From Monilinia fructicola (Eukaryota; Ascomycota; Leotiomycetes; Helotiales; Sclerotiniaceae), in contig VICG01000001.1 of the NCBI GenBank assembly GCA_008692225.1, positions 310,001-374,000 on the forward strand: a stretch of DNA of 64,000 nucleotides, in the 5' to 3' direction. A model generated the notes under the pieces. That model did not search any database. It was not told where the DNA came from and saw only the letters and a program-made list of their open reading frames with translations. A program made the position numbers and the translations under genes. Positions 39,251 to 52,171 of this stretch are shown piece by piece. Each line of letters opens with the position of its first letter. The first letter of the stretch is position 1.

Positions 39251-42200
39251 TTCTATATCAACAAATTTCCTTAAACCACCATCACCCATCCAAAAGTAAT
39301 CTTGAATTACCCTACAAATTTCCCACAGCAGATATAACAATACTCAATCCACAATAACCTTCCCTGCAAATCACCATGATAAAACTCCATCAAGGTCTCG
39401 TCAAAGGAGAAGTAATCGTCATGAATTTTGCATCTGCGTAGTCATGCCTCCTTCAAGACCCGCCCGAGTAATTAACCTAATAAAACCCATCGCCTGGAGA
39501 TCTCCAGAAAACCTACCTCCCCACCTCCCCACCTACCCCCAACCCTCGCAAACATCATCATCACCACCAGCAGCCGACCCATCAAACCCCAACCCACAAG
39601 ATCCATCACGAAGAGCGACCGCTCGATCCCGCGATCGAAGCTACACCGACCGCGCACCCAAGTGGCGGCATCGGCACATAACCCCTGCTCGCTGCACCAC
39701 GAGTCGACGCCACGACGCCCATCGCAAGCTGCGAGCGGGTATGCCTGCTCTTGGGGCTACGATATGCGCAGACGGGCGGGAGCGAATGAGTGCGCGGGTA
39801 CGTGGTTGAGGGCTGGCTTGTAGCTGTGGGGGTGTGGAGCGAGGCGTCGTTCGATGTATTGCGAGTTTCGCGGTGATCCATCGGTATTGTTGGCGGTGCT
39901 TGGTATTGTTGGTGTTGGGTTGAGGCTGTGCAGAGTGTGGAGTGGTTAACAAATATGTGATTGTAGGGTTGGGAGGAGGGACAATGGAAGAGGGGGCTGG
40001 GGCGCAAGCGAGGTGGAGGGGGCGAGATGGTTTAGCGCAGTGGGGGAATAATCTGGAGCGGTCGTTGTTGATGATGATGATGGGATGGTATTTATTGTTA
40101 TTACCAAATTGAGGTTTGTATTGTTATTGCCAAATTGAGGTTGGCTCTAAAGCCAAGTGAGATTGAAGAGTTGAGATGAAGGTGAAGTGGGTTTGAGAGT
40201 GGGATATTAGAATTTGGAAGCGATTTTGAAGTGAATACAGGATTCTGAAGGGATCTACTGATGTGGACGCTTGAAGGTATTGGATGTATAAGGTATACGC
40301 TCTATTAGGATCTGGAAGGATCCCGTATGATGATAGTATGTTCCTATGACCTTGGTTCCGGAGGGTACCACTTCCATCCTTCCAACCCGAAGCTCTCGAG
40401 ATCCACACACCCATACTCACACCCACATCCGCGTCCATTCCCGATCCCTTCATCAACCCATCACACAAACAAGCACCGGCAACTAAAGTAAACTCACTCT
40501 ATGGAACCATCTCCAGCTTGAGATTGGAGTCCAGGTGAGATCGGATGTGCTTGCGATCGCTTCCTCGATCATCGAATGCTGCTTTCCTGCCATGCCGCTT
40601 CAAAGCCTCTCCTATGTAATACTCTCATCTATACTCGCTCCATACCCACCCATAGAAAACTCAATAGCCCCAAGAACCTCAACCAGCATTCGTATAGCCA
40701 GCAGAGGTGGCCAGGTAGCGACCTCATGTCGCCATTTCAGGCTATCAGTCACAACTCCGTGTGCAGTGACAAACTACTTAGGGTGGTGATGTCAGCTACC
40801 CGTTTTGCCATTTTGCTGTTCATCAACGAGGATGTAATAAAGAGATGAACGCTAAGATACCGAGAGTGGTACGTAATTCGGGAGGAGCGTCTTGTTTGCT
40901 CTCTCGCCAGAAACTTCTACTTGCGCGGGAAGTGGGATGAGCATACATCTTATGATTTGCCGAGAGGAGCGAGACGGTATGTGAGAGAGAGGGGATGAAA
41001 TGATTTGACCGTGAACAAAGACCATATAGAACGCGAGACGTGCAACTATATGCATCTGCTTGTCAAATGGCATGGGGTGTTGTTATACCTTTGATATATA
41101 ATCTCGCTCGACACAGTCTTGCTCATTGCGTCGAGTTACGGAATTCGCGAGAACCCCAGAGCGGAGGGATAGAAAGAAACTGCCAACAGACACAAACGAG
41201 AGCGAATGAATCATAACAGGCAAATCCATACCGTTTCTTACGAGTCGAATGATCGATTTGATCCTACCAAAGCAAGAAGAAATCGAAATTATGAGAGCTA
41301 TTAAACACGAAGAGCAACTATTTGAGGCCATCCAATTGAGTTTCTAGAGTCACTTGACCCTGCGACTTCTCTCTTCTTTGTTGCATATCTCATGAATTGA
41401 TCCTACTGGAGTAGGATCAGTTCATGGTCCTAGCAAGGAAATCTCCTCGAGTATCGACCTTGTCCAGTAAGACGAAATATGCCATGTGCTCCAGAGTAAT
41501 CACCCTGTGCTTGATCGTTTCGCACCCGCAGCGTTAGAATACTGAAAACCGAGAGTACGGGTTATGATTATATAATTGCCTGAATGCCATCTGAATTCCA
41601 TGACAACTCTGTCCTGACCCAGAAATCAGAATCCCACAGATTTCGAGCAGATGACTAATCATGTCGAATCGTGAATCGCAATTTTTCTCAGAGATGCAGC
41701 CAAACAGCTTTATCTGCAGATATCAATCATCTCGCACGACGATCTCGGCAAAAGTCCCGTCCATGTCAAGCATCTCAAACTGCGCCGTGGATCGCGCTGC
41801 ATGCCGCAAAGAAAGACCAACCGCGGTTCCGCATTTCTTACGTGTGATCGGAGTATTACAAATTGGTTATGAGCTGGGTGATAGGCTTCATCAGCTATCG
41901 CCAAGACGAGAAGCTATAGAGCTTCCAATGACCTCGCGCCTCTCGCATCTCGTGCCCCCCGCGAGCATTCAAGGTGACCAAGATACCCACCAATCCATGA
42001 CAATTACGCAAAGTGAAACGGTGGGACAGATAGGGCTGAAGTTAGACCAAAGCTGTACGTGATGGTACTTTCGCACGCCTCAAGCCAACATGTGCCAGTT
42101 CGAAACTCAGACAAGCCGTTGATAGACACGGTTGCACGGGCGGGGCGTGGAAGAGTACTATCACGACCACTTTGCGTTGCAAGGTCATGGCCACCAGAAC

Positions 42201-44392
42201 GAGATCCGATGGAAGATTTGAAAAACATGCCTCGTGGGGTGATTGGGTAAGGTACGAGAGTACACGAAGGCTCATGAGTGTGTTGCGTGATAAGGTAGCG
42301 AGAACAGAATTGGATACATGTTTTCTATCCTAGAAATAGGAATTTTATTGATGCATTTCAGGTAAACGCTGCGTAGTATTGCTGACTTTAGCACGCACCT
42401 TGGGTCGTTCTGTAAAGTTGTAGCCTGGTGGGCGAGATGGGGCTGGGACTTATTTAGATATGTTTTCATGTATATTTTACTTAAGATATCTTGAAAGTGG
42501 GTAATGTCGCATCGAGCCCCCTTGACACTTCAGCTCTGTGAGTTAGTCCGAAATCTTTCCGCCCAAAACTATTCACGGGAAGCTATTGCGTGCAGGTATG
42601 TGCTCGCCGAACATCCCGCGCGAGTATAGAATAACAAGAGGGTTTCAATTACTACACTAGAGTCTATGTTTACGACGAATAGTTCAAAAGGTTCACAGAA
42701 TGCCCGTGTGCAATGAATGTCCCGAGAACTGGTGTATTTATTGTATTCAAGAAGTGTGGATGCCTGCAAGATATTAGATAGAACATGATAGGTAAACATG
42801 ATGAGACCAGTGTACCTTCCATTGAAACGTCAAACGGGAAAGTATACTTGGGATGCTAACTTACCCTATGTTCTTGTCCCATCATACTAAATTCCTCGAT
42901 GCCAACAAATCTTTCTTCACAATTGCGGTAGCACTCACAGCCAGTGTAACCACACGTGACGGGATCTCTGAAATGCAGTCAGCTTACTTCCCCGCCCGCC
43001 GAGAAGGGCAAGTGATGATTTGTAGTATTCATGTGTTTCCATTATAGTAATCGGTGTTAATGAAGTCAAAACAACTCCGGAGCGGCCAAAGCGGCCTTTA
43101 TTTCTACAAGAAGGAAAGGGGATGTTGGCCAGTGATCCTAGGCTCGTTAACTCTCGTTCGTCAGTTGTGCATGTGTTTGCCTCAAAGAAGGCAAGCTATG
43201 ATTTGTTAATGATGAGATTGATCTCCTGCGTTGCCAAGAAGCCCAAGTATCTTTAGCTATTCATAGAGAAATGCGCATGAAACCATACGCCAAGAAAAAT
43301 CGACGTTGCAGCTACTACGTCGTCCAAGATCGAGTGGCAGTCTCGTCACTCTTTGTGCCAGAATACATACATATCAAACTGTTGATTTCTAAAGTTCTAC
43401 TATTCGCCACTGAACGAATTGAATTTCTTCTGGAATACTAATCGAGTAAACGTCAAGGAGGTCCGGGTATGGAGGCAAGGATGAAAAAGGTAACGAACGA
43501 TTGTGTTTGAATGTTTCACCGACTCCGGCCGAATAATTCCTCGAGGGAGAAAAACAAAAGACGACTCGTTCGTTCATAGAGTACAATGAATAGAATAGAA
43601 TAAAACTCGAATGAATAGACGGATTTGATTTGTTATGATCGATGGTCAAGACTCAAATGACACACAGCGCTTCCATGACTAATCAGCCAAGGTGAACAGA
43701 TCACTCAGGAGTCAGCAGTCAACAACCCCGAGGCAGCCTTGGAGAAGTAAGAGCCTCCAGCTACGACAGCTTGACATACGCCCTTCCCGTTCCGTCTGGT
43801 AAGGGTGAGGGTAAGGGTAAGGGTAAGGTTAAGGAAAGGAAAGGAAAGGAAAGGAGGTTGCGATAAGGCTGAAGTGCGGCAATCTCTCAAGAGTCAGGCA
43901 AGTCATACATGATCATCATATCCATGATCATATCTATACTGTATCTATTTCCACGAGTACCATAGTGCATGTGCCGTACACGCGCTCTCATGCCATTGAA
44001 TGATCTTTCTCGTTCGAGCTCATCACCCTAGTCGAGACTCGAAAGGAGATGGCTTCACCTTTCGAGGGAAGGATTCCGGAGGGTAGGGTTTAGAAATGCT
44101 AGCGAATGGGCCAAGTGACTGACAACAAAGGAGGCTGTTGAGCTTTCAAATATGATTTGTAATAAATCGATGGATGCTGCCTACCGTACAGTATAGAGTA
44201 GATGGCAGGCAGTATTGCGCATGCATTTGATTGAAGAGGAGTGATTCTACACCAACCCACCACTCGAATCTCGAATGATTACAAGTAGATTGTACGAAGT
44301 AGGTGAAGATAGATTGTTGATACATCTATTGGTCGAAGAAAGAGGGAATGCTTGCTATATTACTAATCAGTAGGTAGGTAAGCTACTCCGTA
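39251..44392. other. Gene-poor tract, normal composition
   Basis: About 5 kb with ordinary base composition but no gene I can support. Several frames of 60-130 codons are open (for example 39444-39809 +, 40124-40468 -, 41661-42062 +), none with a recognised domain or convincing exon neighbours. A coding-like fragment GKSIPFLTSRMIDLILPKQE is followed by EEIEIMRAIKHEEQLFEAIQ up to a stop at about 41347 (+) and could be the last exon of an unrecognised gene or relic. A GGGTAA hexamer run lies at 43800-43835. Confidence 0.4.
43800..43857. repeat. (GGGTAA)n then (GGAAA)n simple repeats
   Basis: Five or so GGGTAA/GGGTGA hexamers followed by four GGAAA pentamers. This is not the TTAGGG telomere unit. 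Confidence 0.85.
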
Positions 44393-44644
44393 CTTGGTGT
44401 TGTTTTGGGTCTATGCCAAGATAAAAATCAAGTGAAAACGGAATTTATTTTAAAAAATAATAATAAATCAACGAATCCATTGAAAATTATAAATAATGCT
44501 TTATAGTATTATTGAATTAAAAAAATAAACGTTTGGTATATCTAAATTTTTAAAAATGAAAGTTGTATAATATATAAAAAAGAATTTAAAAGATATACTA
44601 TTTTGTAGGTTTCTACCCCGGCATAGATCCAAAACAACACCAAG
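44393..44644. mobile_element. Family B MITE, short copy (252 bp)
   Basis: Terminal inverted repeats CTTGGTGTTGTTTTGGGTC ... GATCCAAAACAACACCAAG, flanked by TA on both sides. The interior is AT-rich and related to the longer family B elements at 3229-4434 and 30430-30943, so this is probably an internally deleted derivative. It is the best-preserved copy in the window. Confidence 0.85.
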
Positions 44645-45398
44645 TACTCGTACGAAGTAATACTCCATTAATTACCTTCCTTCCATACCTTCCTTGCAGT
44701 GCTTAAGTAATAAGTAGCTCGAACGGGCGTTTGACTGTGTTGAACATTGATGACGGAGATGATTACTAATCGATGAATAGCATGAATAGCATGAATAACC
44801 GAATAACCGAATAACCGAGTAGCTTATAACCTAATGAGATCCGTATGTAGTATGTAGTATGTACCGTACAGGATACCTACCCGATCCATGAATGGATGAA
44901 AGAAAAGGAAAGAAGATGAAAAAAACGAAGGCGGCTTTCATAAAGAGTTCCAAGCTTGATTATATTATATAGCCAGCTACCTAGGTATGTTGATATGTAG
45001 GCCCGCGTGTGTAAGTGAGTCCAGGTAGGTGTCTAGATATGTATGCGCTGATTTGAATGCGTGAAGGATTGGATTTTGAAGGTATGAAATCTAATGGGTT
45101 AGACAACCACAGTACCTACCCAATACTTGAAGTTGACATTGGAACTGCTTCTCTTTGTTACTAGGCACTCTGCTTTATAATCCAATCCATCCAGATCAAA
45201 TGAATCCTTTGCATAGATGCTCATGTCCGTAGTAATACATAGATGCTTATGTCCGCAGTAATACTGTAGGTACCTCCAGCTACTGTAGTAGTTGAGATGT
45301 CATATTCGAGTAAATCAAATCAAACGACTGCCTAATTAGGTATCTACCTAGGTATGGTATCTACTACTCCGTACTGTACTTATGCTTATGTACTTATC

Positions 45399-45726
45399 TA
45401 CTCTGTACTAGCAACGGTATTTTGGACTAGCGTGCCTATCTAGGTATATATATATAACTATTCTTACCTATTAAAGTATACTCTATACTAGCAACGGTAT
45501 CTTGAACTAGCGTGCCTATCTAGGTATATATATATATATATATATATAACTATTCTTACCTATTAAAGTATACTCTATACTAGCAACGGTATTTTGGACT
45601 AGCGTGCCTATCTAGGTATATATATGACTATTATTACCTATTGAAGTATACTCTATACTAGCAACGGTATTTTAAACTAGCGTGCCTATCTAGGTATATA
45701 TATGACTATTATTACCTATTAAAGTA
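45399..45726. repeat. Minisatellite, four copies of a 78-92 bp unit
   Basis: Units 45399-45478, 45479-45570, 45571-45648 and 45649-45726 share TACTCTATACTAGCAACGG, then ACTAGCGTGCCTATCTAGG, a (TA)n tract of variable length and TTACCTATTAAAGTA. Length differences come mostly from the (TA)n part. The first unit is the most diverged at its start. Confidence 0.95.
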
Positions 45727-45964
45727 CTCCGTACGGCTTTTGAAAAAAAAAAAATGAAAAGAAGAGAAAAGAAAAAGAAAAAGAAAAAGAAAAAGAGAAA
45801 GAGAAAGAGGAAGAGAAAGAGAAAGAGAAAGAGAAAAATCCAAAAAGCTATAACAAAGCCGGAAAGATCGGAGAAAGAAGGGGATGGATGAATAAAAGAT
45901 ATGTAAGCAATTAATTCATTACGTTCCCATCCCATGTAAGAGAATCCAGGTTTCCAGGTTTCCA

Positions 45965-46038
45965 GCTTTCTAGTCTTCTAGTCTTCTAGTTTTCTAGTTT
46001 TCTAGCTTTCTAGCTTTCTAGCTTTCTAGCTTTCTAGC
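45965..46038. repeat. Decamer array (TTCTAGCTTT)n and relatives
   Basis: Reiterated CTTCTAGT/TTTCTAGT/TTTCTAGC units, about nine copies. Confidence 0.85.
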
Positions 46039-46127
46039 CTTCCCTAACCAATAAATCTTATAAAGGCCTTATTCATCATTTTTCAACCCTCCCCTCCCGT
46101 CACTCTTAATTCTTAAAGATCCATACT

Positions 46128-46186
46128 GGAGAAGTGAGAAGTGAGAAGTGAGAAGTGAGAATTGAGAATTGAGAATTGAGAATTGC
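46128..46186. repeat. Octamer array (GAGAAGTG / GAGAATTG)n
   Basis: Four GAGAAGTG units then four GAGAATTG units in tandem. Confidence 0.85.
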
Positions 46187-47130
46187 AAACTACTACAGTA
46201 TTACATATTAACTTACATTTTGTATCCTGCTGTGGACTCGCCTTTTGATTTAAATTAATTCAATTCAATTCAATTCAATCTAATCTAATGCAGGATATAT
46301 TTTTATATATCCAACAAGAAATACTAGTATCCCAAACAGGAATCTCTTACAATCACAATCACAATCACAACCACAACCACTCCTGCCACTACCACTCCTC
46401 CCTCCCATCCCACAATCATAATCACGTGTTTTGATGGTTCGGAAGTTCGCGGTTAGGTCATAACAGGACAGGGCAGGACAGGACAGTACAGAGAAAAAGA
46501 TACTACAGGACCTACTCCGTACAAGCAACCAACCACCTGCATAGCATAGCAGCCAACCCAAATACGGTGAAAGCCAATATCAAATCAATCGTATGCCAGT
46601 ATAACCACAAGCATCCAATACCATCTCAAGATTATTATTATATCATTGTCGACAAGAAGAACAATCCATCCATCCATCCATCCATCCAACACCTGCAGCC
46701 TCTTTCCATTCTTACACTCGTCCCTTGAAGTGGTACTGGGTAGTTTTCGAAGGGTTAAAATCATTCCAAGGTTACCTACATACCAGTTATTTTTGGCCTA
46801 CTTATCATTATTATTATTGTTATTGTTATTATTATTCCTTACTACTACTTGCTACTCCTACTACTTACTACTCCTACTACTTACTACTCTACTACTCCTC
46901 CTACTACTCCTACTCCTACTCCTACCCAGTCAGTCAGCAAACAACATCATCAACATCAACTTCAAAAAGGTCACGTCAAGTTTCTGATAAGTCTATTGGT
47001 CAAGCAAATCAAAACTCAAGAAACTTCGAAAACTCGACAACCACCCCCTCCAAACTAAAACCTTCTAAATCCAATATATTCACCACTACCTACCTACCCA
47101 ACTATCCATACTCTTGATAATCTGCCAAAC

Positions 47131-48644
47131 ATGCAATCAATCGCCCCGGCACCTGTAGCACAGATGCAGAATCAGGTCCGTATCTTCCTTTTACACATTA
47201 TATTTACTTTACTTCACGGTCCCGACGAGATCTATCCCTTTGCCTGTAATTCCGGTGGTCCTTGATATTTGACTTACCTCACTTGTCATACCCCTCCATT
47301 CAATTTCTTCCAACACTCAATCCCGACAAAGTCTCGAGCTTTCCCATTCGCGTGTTCGCAAACATAATATAATCCCTCCTCCCACCCCCCAAGAGACATT
47401 TAAATCTTAAAGCTGACTCACTCGCGCAGGAAATGAGTGCAGACAATGGTATAACCCTCCCTTTCCTTTCTTTGATGACCAAGCACAACAACGGTTTTTG
47501 TCCCCCATCCCAGTATAGGTATATGCGGCTATACGAGTTGAATAAACCAAAATTTGCCTTCATCCGCTCGTTCTACGCCGCGATTGATGTTTCCGTTTCC
47601 GCTTCCACAAGAGCCCCCATGTTGATGTTGCTTTCTGCTGACGCGCCTCACCTCTTCCTCTAGATTTAAGAGCTCAGCTCTTGAACTTGACCTCGCATTC
47701 CCAACAGCATAATACTCAGACTCATGGCTATAATCACGACGTGCAAGCTTCGAGTAGCGCTTCACCTCACGACCATAATATAGATCCTGCCATCGGTGGA
47801 CAAATGATGTCGGAAAGCGGAGGAGATGACGCAGATGGTAGAAAGGGTGGAAAACGCGAGCTTTCTCAATCGAAGCGCGCTGCTCAGAATCGCGCTGCTC
47901 AGGTTCGTAATTTTCATTCGTATCGCGATTTTTTCTCGTTGGCGCATTCTTCGTGAGGTTGTTATGATGCGAAGTATCGCTCGTTTAAAAAAATTAACGT
48001 CGGAGTTGAGATTTATGGTTCTCTTGCTTTGTCAATTCTCATGTCATCCAAAAAAAAAAATCCCCTCCAACGCATCACCCAAGCTTACATAATCTATCAC
48101 ACAGAGAGCATTTCGTCAACGTAAAGAAGGATATATCAAGAAGCTTGAAGAGCAAGTTCGTGACTTCCATGCATTGGAGGATAATTACAAGGCCATCCAT
48201 GCCGAAAATTACTCTTTGCGCGAGTATATCATCCGACTACAATCTCGACTCATTGAATCTCAAGGAGAGTTTCCACAACCACCACCTAATATTAACCTAA
48301 GCCATTCAACTGCGCACCCTCACCCTCAGCACCCTCAACACCCTCAACCACCCCAACAAAGACAAATGGAGTCACTGGAGCACATGCAACGACATGAAGC
48401 TCCCATTGCCCCAATGGCACCCATGGGTTCTCTCCAAGCTTCCGCCGCCAGGACTCTAGCCGCCGCCAGTCTCAAACACCCCGGTGAGGAGCAGCAAGTT
48501 CAACAACAGCAACAGCCATATCCCCCTCACCCAGAAAGCAAACGCTTCAAGGAGGACGATACTAACGACGAGAATCTCATTCGCTCCCAATTGGGCGGGG
48601 GCCCACTCAGCGCTGATGGCCTCCCAACTTCCATGTCCATGTAA
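47131..48644 (+). CDS. kapC: KapC-type bZIP transcription factor
   Basis: A nuclear bZIP DNA-binding protein of the Yap-like fungal group. Exons: 47131-47175, 47430-47448, 47664-47902, 48105-48644; 280 residues. The 19-nt second exon is defined by good splice ends and frame (phase 1). The basic region RELSQSKRAAQNRAAQ is split from RAFRQRKEGYIKKLEEQ by the third intron; the leucine-zipper heptads follow (LEEQVRDFHALEDNYK to LREYIIRLQSRL). The Asn-X2-Ala-X2-Arg-Ala-Phe-Arg pattern is of the Yap type. The C-terminus is Pro/Gln/His-rich and ends SADGLPTSMSM. Length and the exact basic region agree with KapC of other filamentous fungi. The 5' leader is long and repeat-rich. Confidence 0.92.
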
Positions 48645-49678
48645 AATCTCACTCACATATAGGGTCTAACATGTTTTTCTTCTGCGTTTCCGGCGTTGAT
48701 CAAGACGGAGGCTTTCTTTTTGGGATGTTTTACTATGATGGGGGGGGCACACGGGTGGAGTTCCTACTTTTATATCAAAAGTGGTACCTCACTCTTTTGG
48801 GGTGGAGGCGGGGGCGGGGGCAGGGGGGGTGAATTATCCAACCAATCAACATTGCTGGCTGTACCTTCTTTCCTCTCTCTCTCTCTCTTTTCTTTCTTTC
48901 CTTCTCTTCCACGGCGTCCCATGTTCCCTTGTTTCTTTTCCTTCCTCACCTCGTTCACATGTGCGTATTCAGTGTGGGTTTTCCAGGCGAAGGCAGTGTG
49001 TGTGTGTGTGTGTGTGTGTGTATTTCGTTCAACGCGGCGTGGAGCATGGTACGGAAAGTTCGGACATCTGCGAGGGAGGGTGTTGATATGCATGCGTGCA
49101 CGCGCAGAAGTGAGTGAGTCGTCGTTCCCAGCAACCTCGATCGGCCGTCCGCCGTGACGTGATCGGTGGAAGATGAGGCATTGTGGATGCGGTGGATGCA
49201 GGCATGTGCAATAAATACCTAGCTACCTACGTCGCTAGCTTGCCCGTCTGTCTTATTCCAGGACAATGAAGAATGAAGAAAGAAGAAAAAAAAAAAGTGC
49301 AAGATATGACATCCAATGAATGGTTCAACGTGCAGCGCAGTGCAGTGCAGTGCAGTGCAATTCCCAAGAAGAAAAAATTTAAAAATTTAAAAAAATTATC
49401 TTTCGACTAACCTAACCAACCGCCTCTGTACTTTTATGTCCCTCTAATATGGATCTCCGAACACAAAGGAAAGCGTACACTGTTGACCCCAAGAAGCCCA
49501 GCCCAGCTCAGTTCAGCTCAGTTGACCTTGACCTTGACCGCGAGAAGCGAGAAGCAAGGAGCGAGAAGAGAGAGACAACGCCTGACTTGACCCAAGCAAC
49601 CAACCCTACCTAGGTACCCAACGGACGGACCCTGCGTTTTTTGGGATCCTCATCCCATCCGGGCGTATGGATTGTGAA
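48645..49678. other. Convergent 3' region
   Basis: 3' flanks of kapC (+) and ARP5 (-). It contains a G-rich tract at 48737-48830, a (GT)n tract at 48998-49021 and a CAGTG array at 49335-49358. One TACCTAGGTA lies at about 49609. No gene seen. Confidence 0.45.
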
Positions 49679-52171
49679 TCACGAATACGCATTTCCAAGA
49701 TCATGTTCCTGCACGCGGATTAGTCAGCCTGGAACATCTGGCGCTCGCTGCAGGCTCAACGCGCACGACAAGGATAGAAGAGGATGAAGGGGTAATGCAG
49801 GATAACATCACCACGTACCTTGAGATATTCAGCCCCCTTCTCACTATACTCCTCTCGCGTGATCCTCGCCTCCTTCCACCGATCCCCACAGCTCCACTTC
49901 GCCGCCCCCTTCCACGCATCCAGCAATGGATCTCCCGCCCTCCTAATCTTGACCTCCGTGCCTGCCTCCAGATGTCCTCTCAGCCCCTCCCTCAATCGCT
50001 CGTCGAAATTCTGCCACAGTGTATTCCCACCCGTGAGGAAGATATCCTTTAGGAAATCCTGCTGCTTCATTCCCGATCCTGAAATCCGCTGCGTGAGTAT
50101 ATCCGCGGCGATTTCGATGATGCCTGCTTGATCCAAGCCTGCGATGCTGGGTTGGAAAATGACTTCCGGGACGCGGATACGTTCGACATTGAGATGTAAT
50201 TGATGGGCCTCCGCCGTGCTCGCCGGGTTGAATGGGCGAGGTCCGCGGAGAAAAGCATGGATGAGTGATTTTTTCCAATCAGTTTGCGCATCGAATGTAT
50301 GTTGATCCGTGAATTCCGGATCGTATTTCAGGAGATCTGCTTCGAGAGTTTTGAGTATTACATTAGGATCCTCTTCTTCTTCGTCATCACTGCCGCCGTC
50401 TCCAGTTTGGATGGTACGGTAGACTCCCCAATCATCGTCGTTTTGACCGAAATCATCATCATCGCCTCCGCGGCGACGTTTCTTGGTTGGATTATCAGAT
50501 GCGAGGTTAGCGATGCTCTTCATACGGATTTGACTTGCGAGACTCTTTCTGTTGCCGAGATCCGCTTTAAGACGCTCTTTATCTTTAATTTTCTGGAGCA
50601 TTGATGCCCGAGCATCCCGACGTTCTTGGAGCCAGCCTTCAAGGTCATTCTCTCGTTTTTCATCATCTATACGCTGCTCTTCCGCGATTCGAGCTTTCTC
50701 AGCTTCCTTCTCTGCTTTAGCACGGGCGCGGGCTTCATTATTAGATTTCATTAGACGTTGATGACGTTTCTGTTTGAGGCCTGCTTCATCAAGTTGGTCA
50801 TCCGGAATATCGAGCATGGAGTAGTCTGGTTCTTCGACTTCTTCTTCGATTTCAGGTCCACCGACATCCTTGGTTCGAGCCTTACGTATGCTTTTGTCAA
50901 GTTCTTTGATGGTTTTCTCCAAAGCAGCTTCATCTTTCAACTCTTCGGCGTCCAGTAATCTTTTGATTTCCTTTTTCGTCTGGTCCACTAACTTGCCTTG
51001 CAAATGTCTGTAGTACTCAAGTTCTTGTTCTTTACGAATCAATCTCTCAAGGCGCATTTTTGCAGCTTGTTCTTGTAATCTTCGACCGCTCTCCTTTCTC
51101 TTCTCTGCAATTTTTGCCAACTCTTCTTCACTCTTTTGGATTTCGATTACCTCTGTATAGGGGTATTGAATGATACGATCTCTGTCCTCCAGACCTGTCC
51201 AATCGAGATATTTGCTTATTTCCTGATCATAGTCTCGTGATAGATAGCAATGGTCTTGTACCATATATTCCATTTGAGTAGAGGCTAACTTGCCAGGAAA
51301 AGAAGGATACTTCAATCTGATGAGCTTCAGGAGGTACTCGGCACTTTGTGACGCACCCCAATTCAACCTTGTTGCTTGGGTAAGCATGGCCTTTGAATTA
51401 TAAACGGGAATGAGATGTGTAGAACTATGGGAAGAAGATACAACGAGACCAGTCTTGCCATTGTTATAGTCGTAGGAAAATAGAGAATCGATTCCATAGG
51501 CCACAGATGGTGCTCCATAACATTCGAATATAATTTCCGTCATAGCTATTCCATATCGTTAGCTGAATCCTTCAATCTATCATCACGCCCATACATTTCC
51601 TTGAATATGGTAAATTTGCGACAGCTTCTGTCATAACGATAGGCATATCCACTGTGCCTTCCGAATCAACCCCCAATTTGAGGAAGATACAGTCCAGTAC
51701 CTGCTCCATGACATCCCAATTGCTAACAATCCCACTTCCCGCCTCAAAAGCATTTCTCATATGGCCCTTAGCCGTCGTATCAGCGTATACATCGGCACCG
51801 ACAAACGAATACGTTTTGCCCAGCTTTCTTTCTCTGTATTTAGAGAAGAGTGGCAAGATATTCAAGCGTGGCGAGTCTTCAAAAGACCAGCCAGCTCGTG
51901 TCACTGATGAGCCTGTGAGAAAAGGTGTTAGCCTTTGCAAAGCCTATTGTCCAAGGCATTTTAAAATGTGCGGCGCCAAAATACCATTGTCAATTACTAT
52001 CGCAGCTTGACCAGACTCTCTGGACTTCGCTTTCTGATATCCATCTGGCTGGGGCTCAACATATTTATCGAAATGAATATCCTTAGCAGGATAAATTGTA
52101 GGGGGGGATGTAGTAGTTGACTTCTGGAGCTCTGATGCAGGCAAATCGATGTCCATGGCTGAGGGCGACAT
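49679..52171 (-). CDS. ARP5: Actin-related protein 5, INO80 complex subunit
   Basis: Arp5 is an INO80 remodeler subunit that, with Ies6, couples ATP hydrolysis to nucleosome sliding. Exons: 52171-51985, 51912-51595, 51545-49819, 49708-49679; 753 residues. The split actin fold is visible: AAIVIDNGSSVTRAGW at the first junction (phosphate 1 loop), VMTEAVANLPYSRKSMTEI, TGLVVSSSHSSTHLIPVY, and FLTGGNTLWQNFDERLREGL near the C-terminus. A long charged coiled-coil insertion (about residues 300-500, Glu/Lys/Arg-rich, with KKRRRGGDDDD) sits in the actin fold, as in other Arp5 proteins. The last exon (EHDLGNAYS, stop 49679-49681) is reached across a 110-bp intron with donor gtacgt and branch-like ctaat. 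Without it the frame would run into a false tail. Confidence 0.95.

Larger units (their letters stand above)
44645..47130. other. kapC upstream region rich in tandem repeats
   Basis: No gene supported. It contains the 80-bp minisatellite, the CTAGCTTT array and several other simple repeats. From about 46700 the sequence is pyrimidine-rich with TAC/CTAC/TTA arrays up to the kapC start, probably a long 5' leader. Confidence 0.45.

Noticed and set aside
39444..39809. Plus-strand frame of 121 codons
   Set aside because: Pro/Ser/Arg low-complexity, matched by equally long antisense frames; no family resemblance.
40124..40468. Minus-strand frame of 114 codons
   Set aside because: Open by chance as far as I can see; no motif, no neighbouring exon.
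43800..43835. Interstitial telomere repeat
   Set aside because: The unit is GGGTAA, not GGGTTA/TTAGGG, and is short with GGGTGA variants, so it is a plain hexamer microsatellite.
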